A stretch of 64,000 nt of DNA from Trichococcus collinsii. GTDB lineage: Bacteria > Bacillota > Bacilli > Lactobacillales > Aerococcaceae. The DNA is taken from positions 310,001 through 374,000 of the forward strand of contig NZ_FNQH01000001.1 in assembly GCF_900107505.1 (NCBI RefSeq), read 5' to 3'. This document shows, piece after piece, positions 1-8,595 of the stretch; the stretch's first letter is position 1, and every line of letters begins with the position of its first letter. A model generated the notes under the pieces. It ran no database searches. It saw nothing but the letters and a program-made list of their open reading frames with translations, and was not told the DNA's origin. The position numbers were made by a program, and so were the translations under genes.

Positions 1-10
1 GGAATTATAG

Positions 11-790
11 ATGAATGCTTTTCTGTTAAGTGCTCTAGTACTATGGATCTTCTTTTCAATCATATTCATAGTCGCGCAATATCTTAATAATAATTCGATT
101 GTGGACAGCTTTTGGGGACCGGCCTTCCTGTTGGTCGCAATCGTAACATTCCTGAATTCCGACGTCATCGGTTTGCGGGCGGTCGTGCTGTTGACAATGG
201 TGGCAATCTGGGCTTTGCGGCTCTTTTTGTACATAACCGTCCGGAATTGGAACAAACCTGAAGATTATCGCTACATCAATATGCGGAAGCGATGGGGGAC
301 CTCTATGGTGCGTCTGAAGGCTTACGCACATGTCTTTGTTCTACAAGGAGTGCTGGCCTTTTTCGTATCTTTGCCGATTATCGTCACGAACACTTCGACT
401 GATCAAGAATTGGCGCCGTTCCACTTTGCCGGCATCGGCTTGTGGATCATCGGATTCCTCTTCGAGACGATCGGGGATGCGCAACTCAAACGTTTTAAAG
501 CCGATCCAAGCAACAAGGGCAAGCTGATGATGGAGGGCCTTTGGCAGTACACGCGCCACCCGAATTACTTTGGTGAGGCTGCGATGTGGTGGGGTATTTT
601 TATAGTAGCGCTGAGTGGTCTGGGAAGCTTCTATATGATCATCAGTCCAATTATCATGACGCTGCTGCTGCTGTTCGTATCGGGTGTCCCGTTGCTTGAA
701 AAGAAATATGCAGGCCGCGAAGATTTCGCAGCTTATACTAAACGGACAAATAAATTTTTCCCATGGTTCCCAAAAATGACCAAAAGCTGA
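11..790 (+). CDS. DUF1295 membrane protein, steroid 5-alpha reductase-like fold
   Basis: A 259-residue integral membrane protein with about six hydrophobic segments. The C-terminal half carries the pattern of the DUF1295 / isoprenylcysteine methyltransferase-like superfamily, notably the [20 protein letters not shown] stretch near residues 178-197. Family members are membrane reductases or methyltransferases; the substrate here cannot be told from sequence. The ATG has only a weak GGAA upstream and the window begins ten bases earlier, so an upstream partner gene cannot be excluded. It converges on yfhO and shares a bidirectional terminator with it. Confidence 0.8.
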   Translation: MNAFLLSALVLWIFFSIIFIVAQYLNNNSIVDSFWGPAFLLVAIVTFLNSDVIGLRAVVLLTMVAIWALRLFLYITVRNWNKPEDYRYINMRKRWGTSMVRLKAYAHVFVLQGVLAFFVSLPIIVTNTSTDQELAPFHFAGIGLWIIGFLFETIGDAQLKRFKADPSNKGKLMMEGLWQYTRHPNYFGEAAMWWGIFIVALSGLGSFYMIISPIIMTLLLLFVSGVPLLEKKYAGREDFAAYTKRTNKFFPWFPKMTKS

Positions 791-810
791 ACGACTTCGT
801 TCAGCCCTGA
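786..810 (+). repeat. 3'-end hairpin repeat, copy 1
   Basis: Directly at the stop codon of the DUF1295 gene is a stem-loop, CTGAACGA-C-TTCGTTCAG, followed by CCCTGA. Nearly the same element lies behind the small DUF4044 gene near 11634-11662 on the opposite strand. About 26 of 29 bases match when both are read in gene direction. There is no U-run, so it does not look like an ordinary terminator. Confidence 0.5.
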
Positions 811-817
811 AATAGAC

Positions 818-856
818 AAGAAAAGCGGCTGGAATTTGCTCCTAGCCGCTTTTCTT
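818..856. terminator. Bidirectional terminator between DUF1295 gene and yfhO
   Basis: Stem AAGAAAAGCGGCT / AGCCGCTTTTCTT with a 13-base loop. A-rich and T-rich flanks allow it to act on both strands. It overlaps the last codon of yfhO. Confidence 0.85.
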
Positions 857-3509
857 ATTTAATTTTACGATATTTTTTCAATAATAAGGCACCAGCGATT
901 GAAATGCCACTGATTGAAAGACCAGTTATCAGATAGGGGGTGCGGTACGTCAAAACGATGGTATGTTTGCCTGCGCTGATTGGCACCGCCAGTAGACCAT
1001 TCAGCGCGGTTGTTGTTTTGGCCATTTCACCATCGATCGTCACTTCCCAGCCCTCGCTATAGGGGATTGTCGTCAACAATATTTCATTTTTATCCCCAAT
1101 AGTGACGGAACCTGTGATGTGCGTCTGACTGAACGAGGAGATTGTCATGCTTTCCGCTTGGCGGGATGAAATGGTTTCCTCGAACAGATCTTTGTTCAAT
1201 TCGTAAAGTTTCAGGTCCTGTACCCGAATCGAATCCTCGCGCAGTTCGATTGTAAAAGTGATGTTTTCACCCTGTTGGTTGCTTGCGATGTTGATGACCT
1301 GATCGTTCCGGAAGGTCGTATAATAATCCAACTTCACATTATTCACATAAAGTGTCGCATCATCGTCATCGATGCCCGCATCCAGAATCAGATAATAAGG
1401 ATTGTCGCTCGTAGGCGTGAACTGGAATTCAATCCTGGAGATTGCACCATCCACAGACCGATAGTAGGTTGTGTTCTGTGCATCACCGGCAGCGGATGTG
1501 ACATTCTGGAAAACGTTGGAATCGAACGGACGCAAGGAGAAATAAGGTTCGACGCTTTCCTGATTGTTGAAGGCATCCAGCAGCTGTTCCTGCATCAATA
1601 TGGGTTGATCCTCGATCAAATCAAGTTCCAATACACTTTCGGAAACCCCAAATGCCAATGACAACGCATATGGATTTTCGTAGGTGGTGGATCTATCCGT
1701 TTCGGAATAAAAATTGTACTGGGTAAGATCCGGGCGGGTGGAGTTGCGGTTCAACCGATATAAGTTGTCGTTGATGTCATAAAATGTTTCCGGCAACTTC
1801 TTGTCCTGAATAAAATATTTCACGCCGAACAGTGCATCCGTAAACAATGTTCCGGTTGAGTAAACGATAAACCCGTTCCCGTCCGGAAAGCCCAATGATC
1901 CGAACAAGGCAGGAATCTCCTTTTCGAAAGTGGAGCTGAAATGATTGATTCCGGCATAATTGGCTTGAAAGCTGTCGTTTTTGGAGCGTTGGAACGTTTT
2001 TTCGATCCGGTAGAACGTGTCTTCGGGTGTCCGTACATCCGCCAACATCGTATTTAAATTCGTTTGATAATCGGAGAATTCGTCTTGCTTGACGTAGCCT
2101 AATCGAAACAAGTCAATGGCTGCGTTGGCCGTCATCTCAGCGGTAACCACGAAAAGCAAAGCATAGGCCAACCATTTTCTAGGCTGATCCCTGAGCATCA
2201 GCAACACAAGGACAAGGACAGAAATGACTGCCGTTATCAATACTTGGACAGGTTCCAGAAATTCAAAATCCTCTTTCAGGACATAGATGGCAGTGGCTGC
2301 ATTCGCAATCAAAAGACAGCAGGCCAGCGAAAAGGGAAAAGGACGATAGGAACGCAACGCCCGAAAACCGTTCAACAGGAAAAAGAAGCAAACGGTGAAT
2401 GAAAAACGGTAAGGGTACCAGATCGGGTATTGTCCGGCATGCCAAATTTTATTCAGAAACTGGACGTTCATCGCCAGAAAAAAGAGCACGGTCAGCGCAA
2501 GTGATGTGAACCGTTCTTTTTTTGAGAAGGCAGGATGAAAAAAATAATAGATATATGCTGTCAGAGCGACAGTGCCGATAAAGAGATTGGGATGTCCGCT
2601 GGGCATCTGGTCGAAATTGAAAGCCCCAATATAAAACTTTGAAACGACTTCGAAAGGATTATAGGCGAAACTCCAATCGATCAGATTATTGGCATAACTT
2701 GCTTTGCTCCCCAAGAGCGAATAAAAAGTTGGCAGCAACAAGACTGAGGCAAAACCAGCTCCCAACAAAGAACAACCAATGAATCTGGCTGATTGGGTGA
2801 AGAAGTGTTTCAGCTGCGCCTTCAGATTATTCGGGCCGACAACCTCTTGTCTGGAAAACGCGAAAAGGTAATAGAAGACCAGGAAAACACAAATCATGAA
2901 TCCTATATAATAATTGGAAATCAACATCACTCCCAGAAATAAGCTGTAAGACAGACCACTTTCACCCGCCATCAGTTTTTCCAAACCAAGAATGATCAGA
3001 GGCAGGAAAACAAGCCCATCAAGCCACATGACGTTTAATTGATTGACGATGACATAACCCATCAAGGCATAACTCAATGCGAAGGATGGAACTAACAAAC
3101 CTTTTCCTTCGAAGCGGGTAATCAACAGATGAGCAAAAGTCAAACCCGACACGGAAACCTTCATCAAAATCAAGAGGGTAACCGCCAAGGGCAACATGGA
3201 CTGCGGAAACAACAGAAAAATCAAATTGAAAGGACTCATCAGATAATAAGCCCACAATCCCAGCATTTCTCCACCGAATGATTTTGTGAACGAAAAGAAA
3301 ATGGCGGAAGGATCGGACAATAAGGTTGTGCGGTAATAACTGAAAAAATCCACATATTGCTGGCCGAGATCGACCGTCAGCAAAGTGCTATTGCCGAAAG
3401 GATAAACCCCCATGGTGGCATAAATGACCATCATTACAAATAAAGGCAATAAGAACGAAAGGAAAAGCATATTTTTTTGCGGGGATAGAGTTGTGAAACG
3501 CTTCAGCAT
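855..3509 (-). CDS. yfhO: YfhO family membrane protein (putative lipoteichoic acid glycosyltransferase)
   Basis: An 884-residue protein with about a dozen transmembrane helices in the first ~530 residues, a long extracytoplasmic region, and a last helix before a KKYRKIK tail. This is the GT-C-like architecture of YfhO. In Firmicutes, YfhO-type enzymes are linked to glycosylation of lipoteichoic acid at the outer membrane face; that role is family knowledge. The start at 3509 (MLKRFTTL) is chosen because AAAGGAGG lies at the right distance. An ATG three codons upstream sits too close to that site, and the frame's 60 further upstream codons do not look like a membrane protein start. Confidence 0.88.
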   Translation of the reverse strand: MLKRFTTLSPQKNMLFLSFLLPLFVMMVIYATMGVYPFGNSTLLTVDLGQQYVDFFSYYRTTLLSDPSAIFFSFTKSFGGEMLGLWAYYLMSPFNLIFLLFPQSMLPLAVTLLILMKVSVSGLTFAHLLITRFEGKGLLVPSFALSYALMGYVIVNQLNVMWLDGLVFLPLIILGLEKLMAGESGLSYSLFLGVMLISNYYIGFMICVFLVFYYLFAFSRQEVVGPNNLKAQLKHFFTQSARFIGCSLLGAGFASVLLLPTFYSLLGSKASYANNLIDWSFAYNPFEVVSKFYIGAFNFDQMPSGHPNLFIGTVALTAYIYYFFHPAFSKKERFTSLALTVLFFLAMNVQFLNKIWHAGQYPIWYPYRFSFTVCFFFLLNGFRALRSYRPFPFSLACCLLIANAATAIYVLKEDFEFLEPVQVLITAVISVLVLVLLMLRDQPRKWLAYALLFVVTAEMTANAAIDLFRLGYVKQDEFSDYQTNLNTMLADVRTPEDTFYRIEKTFQRSKNDSFQANYAGINHFSSTFEKEIPALFGSLGFPDGNGFIVYSTGTLFTDALFGVKYFIQDKKLPETFYDINDNLYRLNRNSTRPDLTQYNFYSETDRSTTYENPYALSLAFGVSESVLELDLIEDQPILMQEQLLDAFNNQESVEPYFSLRPFDSNVFQNVTSAAGDAQNTTYYRSVDGAISRIEFQFTPTSDNPYYLILDAGIDDDDATLYVNNVKLDYYTTFRNDQVINIASNQQGENITFTIELREDSIRVQDLKLYELNKDLFEETISSRQAESMTISSFSQTHITGSVTIGDKNEILLTTIPYSEGWEVTIDGEMAKTTTALNGLLAVPISAGKHTIVLTYRTPYLITGLSISGISIAGALLLKKYRKIK

Positions 3510-3773
3510 GCTGCACATTCCTCCTTTGAACCGGAAATTTTTTGACGTTCCTGCAGAGTCGTCTGACCATGAGGGGGACGCTCCTGATAGTTGAAGCGAA
3601 TAATTCACAAGTGCTTCTGCTATTTTAGCATATCCCGCTGGTTTTATGAAGAATCCAAACGTGTCTTGGCTTATCCAGCAAGGATACATGTTAAAAATTT
3701 GTTGCTTCGTTTGTAATACATGCTTTTTTTGCTATAATAGGTTGTCGAACTATGGTTTTAGGAAGGTGTAAAA
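3510..3773. promoter_or_regulatory. Divergent intergenic region yfhO / PBP
   Basis: About 260 bases between divergent genes. On the plus strand TTGTAA (3711-3716), a 16-base spacer and TATAAT (3733-3738) form a good promoter for the PBP gene. On the minus strand a weaker TTCATA-17-TAAAAT pair could serve yfhO. The long yfhO leader shows no known riboswitch or T-box signature that I can recognise. Confidence 0.6.
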
Positions 3774-5822
3774 TTGGAAGATAATACCCAAAGCAAAAGG
3801 AAGAGAAAATCGCATATCCCGTTTCGCTTGAACCTGCTCTTTTTTATCGTGTTCTCGCTGTTTTCCGCAGTGATATTCCGGTTGGGATACTTGCAGATCG
3901 TCCGTGGAGATGAATTCGAAGCCATCGTGAAACGTACGGAAACGACACTTGTGACAGAATCAGTGCCGCGCGGTTTGATATATGACAGAGATGGCAATAT
4001 ACTTGTAGGCAATGAACCACAGCATTCCATAACCTATACCAGAGGGGCAAACACAACGGCCGAGGAAATGGCAAAGGTTGCCTCTTCGTTGGCGGGTTTG
4101 ATAAACGTCAGCATTGAAGAACTGACGGAGCGTGATCTGAAGGATTATTGGATGGCCGTAAACAATGAAGTCATGTTGAAGCGTCTGTCGGATGATGAAA
4201 AGTTGTTGCCGGGTTCCGAATTGTATGAAGTGGAGCTAGCAAAAATAACGGTGGAAGACATCGCTTATTCTGATGAACAAAAAGAAATTGCCGCAATCTT
4301 TAAGCGGATGAACAGCGCGTATGCCCTGTCGACCACAAGCATCAAAAATAAGGATGTTTCGGATGAAGAACTGGCTCAGGTGAGCGAAAATCTGTCCGGT
4401 CTGTCCGGTGTGGATGTCGCGACAGATTGGGTCAGAATCTACCCAGAATCCGACTTGCTGAAGAGTATTTTAGGTGGAGTGACCAGCGAAAAAATCGGTT
4501 TACCGAGCGACCAAGTCGCCACCTATTTGGCAAAAGGGTACGCCAGGAACGACCGCGTCGGAAACTCCTACTTGGAGCAAGAATATGAATCGGTACTCTC
4601 AGGCACGAAATCGCAATGGGAAACGATCACGAATCAATCAGGTGAGGTTGTGACGCGAGAGGAATCCTACGAAGGAAAAGCCGGGGATAACCTGGTTCTG
4701 ACTATCGATATCGATTTTCAAAAGGAAATCGAACAGATTGCTACTGAGTTCTTGAACAGCAATGTCGATTCCTACAACGATCGGGTGTACATAGTGGCAT
4801 CGGATCCGAATACAGGTGAAATCCTGGGCATGACCGGGAAGCAACGCTCGACATCCAACGAAATTGTGGATGATGCATTGGGCGTCATCAATTCAAGTTA
4901 CGGGATGGGTTCGGCTGTGAAGGGCGCGATGGTGCTGACCGGATACATGAGCGGCGTCATCAGCACGGACAACAATGTGCTCGTCGATGAGCCGCTGCAA
5001 TTCCAAGGTTCAAATCTGAAAAAGTCAGTTTTCAATCCGTCCATCGGCAGCCAAGTCGCCATCAACGACATCGAAGCGTTAGCCCGCTCATCGAATATTT
5101 ATATGGTTAAATTGGCGATGCTGATGGGGGGACAATCCAGCTATGAATCGGGAGGCACCTTGAATATTTCCGCAGATCTGATCGACGAGCTGCGCAGCTA
5201 CTTTGCCCAGTTTGGCTTGGGTGTGAAGACGGGGATCGATCTGCCGAACGAAGGCAGCGGACTGACCGGATTCGATCAGGCGGCAGTTAACGTAGTCGAC
5301 CAATCATTCGGACAGTACGATCTGTACACGACCCTGCAGTTGTCGCAATACATCAATACCATTGCTAATGGCGGCACCCGATACGCGCCGCAACTGGTTT
5401 CGGAAATCCGCAGCACGGATGCGAACGGATCACTGGGGGCTTTGGAAACCACCCTGGAGACAAAAGTAATGAACCAGGTCGATGTCGGCGCCGAAGCGAT
5501 GGAACGTGTCCAACAAGGATTTTATCAAGTAACCCATAGTGCGAACGGGACGGCCTATTCAACATTCGGGAAGGACTCGAATAATGTTGCCGCTAAGACA
5601 GGTACGGCGGAGGCTTTCTATGACGGCAACAATGAGAACTTGAAGGGTGAAAGTGTCTTCAATTCCACCTTTGTCGGCTATGCACCCTTCGACAATCCGG
5701 AAATTACCGTAACTGTTGTGGTCCCTTATCTTAAATCGGAAACGGGTCGAGCTACACCGATAGCCAAGAAAGTTTTTGATGCCTACTTCAACACAGGGGA
5801 TTACGCAGCAAAAGCCGAGTAA
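3774..5822 (+). CDS. Class B penicillin-binding protein (PBP2b-like transpeptidase)
   Basis: A 682-residue monofunctional D,D-transpeptidase that cross-links peptidoglycan at the outer membrane face. It has a short cytoplasmic tail, one membrane anchor near residues 18-42, a dimerisation domain, and a transpeptidase domain. The catalytic motifs are visible: SAVK with Ser380, SSN at 439-441 and KTG at 608-610. Length and motif spacing resemble streptococcal PBP2b (about 680 residues), the partner of RodA in side-wall synthesis; assignment to elongation rather than division is inference. The start is TTG with GGAAGG upstream. It stands alone with its own promoter and ends at a very strong palindromic terminator. 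Confidence 0.9.
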   Translation: MEDNTQSKRKRKSHIPFRLNLLFFIVFSLFSAVIFRLGYLQIVRGDEFEAIVKRTETTLVTESVPRGLIYDRDGNILVGNEPQHSITYTRGANTTAEEMAKVASSLAGLINVSIEELTERDLKDYWMAVNNEVMLKRLSDDEKLLPGSELYEVELAKITVEDIAYSDEQKEIAAIFKRMNSAYALSTTSIKNKDVSDEELAQVSENLSGLSGVDVATDWVRIYPESDLLKSILGGVTSEKIGLPSDQVATYLAKGYARNDRVGNSYLEQEYESVLSGTKSQWETITNQSGEVVTREESYEGKAGDNLVLTIDIDFQKEIEQIATEFLNSNVDSYNDRVYIVASDPNTGEILGMTGKQRSTSNEIVDDALGVINSSYGMGSAVKGAMVLTGYMSGVISTDNNVLVDEPLQFQGSNLKKSVFNPSIGSQVAINDIEALARSSNIYMVKLAMLMGGQSSYESGGTLNISADLIDELRSYFAQFGLGVKTGIDLPNEGSGLTGFDQAAVNVVDQSFGQYDLYTTLQLSQYINTIANGGTRYAPQLVSEIRSTDANGSLGALETTLETKVMNQVDVGAEAMERVQQGFYQVTHSANGTAYSTFGKDSNNVAAKTGTAEAFYDGNNENLKGESVFNSTFVGYAPFDNPEITVTVVVPYLKSETGRATPIAKKVFDAYFNTGDYAAKAE

Positions 5823-5849
5823 CTGGTAGGATTGCGAGTCGAATAAACA

Positions 5850-5903
5850 AACAGAAGGTGCCGGAACAAGGATGTTAACATCCTTGTTCCGGCACCTTCT
5901 GTT
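5850..5903. terminator. Perfect 27-bp-arm palindrome, bidirectional terminator
   Basis: Positions 5850-5876 and 5877-5903 are exact reverse complements with no unpaired loop bases, a very long perfect palindrome. It lies between the converging PBP and MltG-like genes and is followed by TTTTC on the plus strand. Bidirectional termination is the simplest reading. Confidence 0.8.
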
Positions 5904-5918
5904 TTCGTGGGCGGGCTA

Positions 5919-6425
5919 TTATTCCAATGTGATCATATCGGCGATGACTTCATAGCCCATGTCCTGGGACAGTTGATACTCCCCAATATTGATTTTCATA
6001 ACGAGATTACGGTCATTTAGGTACTGTTCAAAGACAGCGCGATCCGTGATGAGTCCCGCACTGACCAAATTGTCGATGACGACGGAAGTCGGTTGTCCGG
6101 AAGTGATGACAAACGTGACTAGCGTGTTCGCGGCAGGTGCAGCTGAACTTTCAGCAACACTCGCTGCTTCAGTCGGAGCACTGGATGCCACTGCAGCTTC
6201 CTCGGCAGGAGCGCTGCTTATGGCAGCCTCATTAAGTTGCTTCTGCACATCTAATTCTGCCAAAGTACTTTCATATTTCTCTTGATAATCCGTTGAATCG
6301 GCATTTGCTTCTCCGTTGAAGGTGCTGCCAGGGAGTGCTTCCGGATAGAAAAGCTGGAAGCCGGCCAACAGTACGGCAGATAACAAAAAACCGATGGATA
6401 TAAAACGAAGCTTTTGTTTGTTCAC
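5919..6425 (-). CDS. Membrane-anchored protein with MltG/YceG LysM-like domain
   Basis: A 168-residue protein with an N-terminal membrane anchor (about residues 8-27), a Glu/Ala/Ser-rich linker (about 60-100), and a C-terminal module of about 65 residues. That module resembles the LysM-like subdomain preceding the catalytic part of endolytic transglycosylase MltG, with the pattern of 'LVSAGLITD' then 'GEYQLSQDM'. The catalytic YceG domain is absent, so it is not an MltG enzyme. A role in binding peptidoglycan is inference. The start is GTG with AGAGGAGAA upstream. It is probably co-transcribed with the HTH gene 13 bases upstream. Confidence 0.7.
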   Translation of the reverse strand: MNKQKLRFISIGFLLSAVLLAGFQLFYPEALPGSTFNGEANADSTDYQEKYESTLAELDVQKQLNEAAISSAPAEEAAVASSAPTEAASVAESSAAPAANTLVTFVITSGQPTSVVIDNLVSAGLITDRAVFEQYLNDRNLVMKINIGEYQLSQDMGYEVIADMITLE

Positions 6426-6438
6426 TTTATTTTCTCCT

Positions 6439-6804
6439 CTATACGATTGATTGCTCTATGTAATTATCGACAACAAGTTGCACGGTGGTGATAGGGACGG
6501 ACAGTTGCTCGGCAATCTCATCAAACGTTCTTCCGCTCGTATACAAAGTGATGATGTGTTGCTTAGTCAGGTTGTGTACTTTTTTGATGGTCTGCGAATC
6601 TTCGGAAACGGGTACTTCTTTTCCCAATTCCTCTTCAATAGCGATGAGTCGTTGCTTCAATTCATGGATTTCCTCCGTTAATTGTAATGTGTATTCACTC
6701 ATCTCATCAGCAAATTTGCGATCATTATCTTTTACGAAAAATGATGCAAACAGTAATATGATTGCAATTGTCAGTAAGACAATCACGATGGTCCATTGTT
6801 CCAT
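6439..6804 (-). CDS. Membrane-anchored coiled-coil protein with C-terminal HTH
   Basis: A 121-residue protein: one N-terminal transmembrane helix (about residues 3-24), a charged coiled-coil segment (about 30-65), and a C-terminal helix-turn-helix of the 'IITLYTSGRTFDEIAEQLSV' type. This layout is like DUF6115 / SwrB-type membrane proteins of Firmicutes, though I cannot assign a function. The ATG at 6804 is chosen because GAGG lies 8 bases upstream; a GTG three codons earlier overlaps that site. It forms a two-gene unit with the MltG-like gene. Confidence 0.7.
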   Translation of the reverse strand: MEQWTIVIVLLTIAIILLFASFFVKDNDRKFADEMSEYTLQLTEEIHELKQRLIAIEEELGKEVPVSEDSQTIKKVHNLTKQHIITLYTSGRTFDEIAEQLSVPITTVQLVVDNYIEQSIV

Positions 6805-7025
6805 CTTTGTCACCTCAATTCTTCTTTTTGACGCCTGATAACATTCTAATGAAATTCGGGTGTTTCTGCAACCTTATCTGGGATTTTATTAGCTTAAAAC
6901 TCAAAAAAAGTGGACTTATACAGAACTTGTTCAAAAAATAGTGGCATAATTTTTCTATAAGTGATACAATGAGAAACGCAGAAGATGATTCGATCTTCAA
7001 TTTTTTTATGTTTGGAGGGAAGAAT

Positions 7026-7175
7026 ATGCGGTTAAATATTACATTGGAATGTACGGAGTGTAAAGAACGTAATTACTTATCAAAGAAAAACAAACGTAAC
7101 AACCCGGACCGTCTTGAAGTGAAAAAATATTGTCCACGTGAAAGACGCGTGACTTTGCATCGTGAAACAAAATAA
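7026..7175 (+). CDS. rpmG: 50S ribosomal protein L33
   Basis: A 49-residue protein that starts [17 protein letters not shown] and ends HRETK, the L33 signature. The first zinc-type pair CTEC is present. The second is reduced to a single Cys (KKYCPRERR), the partly Cys-depleted form also known from B. subtilis RpmGA. Such paralogues often coexist with Cys-rich L33 copies under zinc control, but nothing here shows that regulation. RBS GGAGGG. It is monocistronic with its own terminator. Confidence 0.95.
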   Translation: MRLNITLECTECKERNYLSKKNKRNNPDRLEVKKYCPRERRVTLHRETK

Positions 7176-7183
7176 TTAAAACG

Positions 7184-7209
7184 ACAACAGGATATCCTGT
7201 TGTTTTTTT
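7184..7209 (+). terminator. rpmG terminator
   Basis: Perfect palindrome ACAACAGGAT/ATCCTGTTGT followed by seven T residues. Confidence 0.9.
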
Positions 7210-7284
7210 ATTTTATCCGGAAAGGTGTTTTATAGTATGTAAATGGCGTGGGACAGACGACAGAGCGCTTAAGGAGGATTTACG

Positions 7285-7830
7285 ATGAAAGAACAAATAA
7301 GAAAAGAGATGCTGGGGAAATTGAGAAGTTTGCCGTCCCAAGAACGCATCCGGATGGAGCGAGAGCTGACGACCGCAGTCTGCAGCAGCGACGAGTGGCG
7401 TGCTTCAAAGACGATTGGAGTCACCTGGTCGAATTTTCCGGAAATCGATACGCATAAAATCATCCAAAAAGGGCTTGAAGAAGGCAAGCGGATGGTCATT
7501 CCCTATTCCGGCAAGAACCGCGTGATGACTTTTCATGAATACTTGCCGGATACAGCGATGTCGAAGAGCAAGTTCGGTATCATGGAACCTGTCGATAAGA
7601 GCAACACGGTTCCACCTGAAGCAATCGATCTGCTGCTTGTTCCTGGATTGGCGTTCTCTGAAACGGGTTACCGCGTCGGGTTCGGCGGCGGCTACTATGA
7701 TCGCTATCTGGCTGCATACAAAGGGCACACCTTGTCGATGCTGTTCCCGTTCCAATTGTTCAAGGATCCGCATTGGGAAATCGAAGCATTTGATGTGCCA
7801 GTCCAAAAGTTGTTGACAACAGCATTCTAG
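7285..7830 (+). CDS. 5-formyltetrahydrofolate cyclo-ligase
   Basis: A 181-residue cytosolic enzyme that converts 5-formyl-THF to 5,10-methenyl-THF with ATP, returning a storage folate to one-carbon metabolism. The family hallmark GYRVGFGGGYYDRYL lies near residues 129-143, with the basic ATP-binding N-terminus before it. RBS AAGGAGG at ideal spacing. It opens a cluster fau-rhomboid-glcK that matches B. subtilis yqgN-gluP-glcK. Confidence 0.93.
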   Translation: MKEQIRKEMLGKLRSLPSQERIRMERELTTAVCSSDEWRASKTIGVTWSNFPEIDTHKIIQKGLEEGKRMVIPYSGKNRVMTFHEYLPDTAMSKSKFGIMEPVDKSNTVPPEAIDLLLVPGLAFSETGYRVGFGGGYYDRYLAAYKGHTLSMLFPFQLFKDPHWEIEAFDVPVQKLLTTAF

Positions 7831-7867
7831 TATAAAATAGGATAATAATGGAAGGGAGCGTGTCACG

Positions 7868-8566
7868 ATGCGGGCATATAATACCAAAAGATCCTATTTA
7901 CCGGATCAATTCTCTGTAACACACTTGTTCTTGGCCATTCAGATCGTCATTTTCCTTCTGATGACCCTGAACGGGGGAAGCACTAATGTACTGACGCTTA
8001 TCCTGTTCGGCGCCAAATTCAACCCAGCTATCGCGCAAGGGGAATGGTGGCGTTTGATTGCGCCTATGTTCATCCATATAGGCTTCACGCACATTCTGGT
8101 GAACAGCATCACCCTGTATTATTTGGGCACGCAGATGGAAAGTCTCTATGGTTCTTTACGTTTTGCGCTGATCTATCTCCTGAGCGGCTTGATGGGGAAT
8201 CTTATGAGTTTCGCCTTCAATGATTCAATTTCCGCTGGTGCAAGTACCTCGCTTTTCGGGTTGTTTGCAGCTGCTATCGTTCTGGGCCGTCAGTTTCCGC
8301 ACAACTCTGGGATCCAGCTTATGGCTCGGAACTTTACGATGCTGATTTTCCTTAATTTCTTCTTCGGTTTTTTTTCCTCGGCAGTCGATAATTTTGGGCA
8401 TCTTGGTGGGGCAATTGGCGGGGCGCTTTCGGCCGTGTTCATCGCGATGCCGCGCACTGTCAAAAGCCAAAATGGACTGAGGCTTCTTTTTCTAGTCATT
8501 TATTTTGTGAGCGCTATATTCTTTGCTTATTCGGGTTTAATGCGGACCGGTTTTGCGTTATACTAG
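7868..8566 (+). CDS. Rhomboid family intramembrane serine protease
   Basis: A 232-residue protease with six or seven membrane helices. The catalytic dyad is Ser126 in GASTSLFG and His178 in NFGHLGG, with the supporting HILVNS asparagine on the earlier helix. It corresponds in position to B. subtilis GluP/YqgP but lacks that protein's extra cytosolic and TPR domains. Substrates cannot be predicted. It sits 37 bases after the folate ligase gene and 29 bases before glucokinase, probably in one operon. Confidence 0.9.
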   Translation: MRAYNTKRSYLPDQFSVTHLFLAIQIVIFLLMTLNGGSTNVLTLILFGAKFNPAIAQGEWWRLIAPMFIHIGFTHILVNSITLYYLGTQMESLYGSLRFALIYLLSGLMGNLMSFAFNDSISAGASTSLFGLFAAAIVLGRQFPHNSGIQLMARNFTMLIFLNFFFGFFSSAVDNFGHLGGAIGGALSAVFIAMPRTVKSQNGLRLLFLVIYFVSAIFFAYSGLMRTGFALY

Positions 8567-8595
8567 ATACAAATTGAACAATTGGAGGAAATGAC

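Noticed and set aside
1275-1661. 128-codon open frame antisense to yfhO, and similar long antisense frames such as 36306-37112 and 38921-39664
   Set aside because: They lie opposite well-supported genes, have no RBS and show atypical composition, as expected for mirror frames.
3510-3720. Possible T-box or riboswitch in the long yfhO leader
   Set aside because: I could not find a T-box sequence, specifier hairpin or known aptamer motif on the minus strand.
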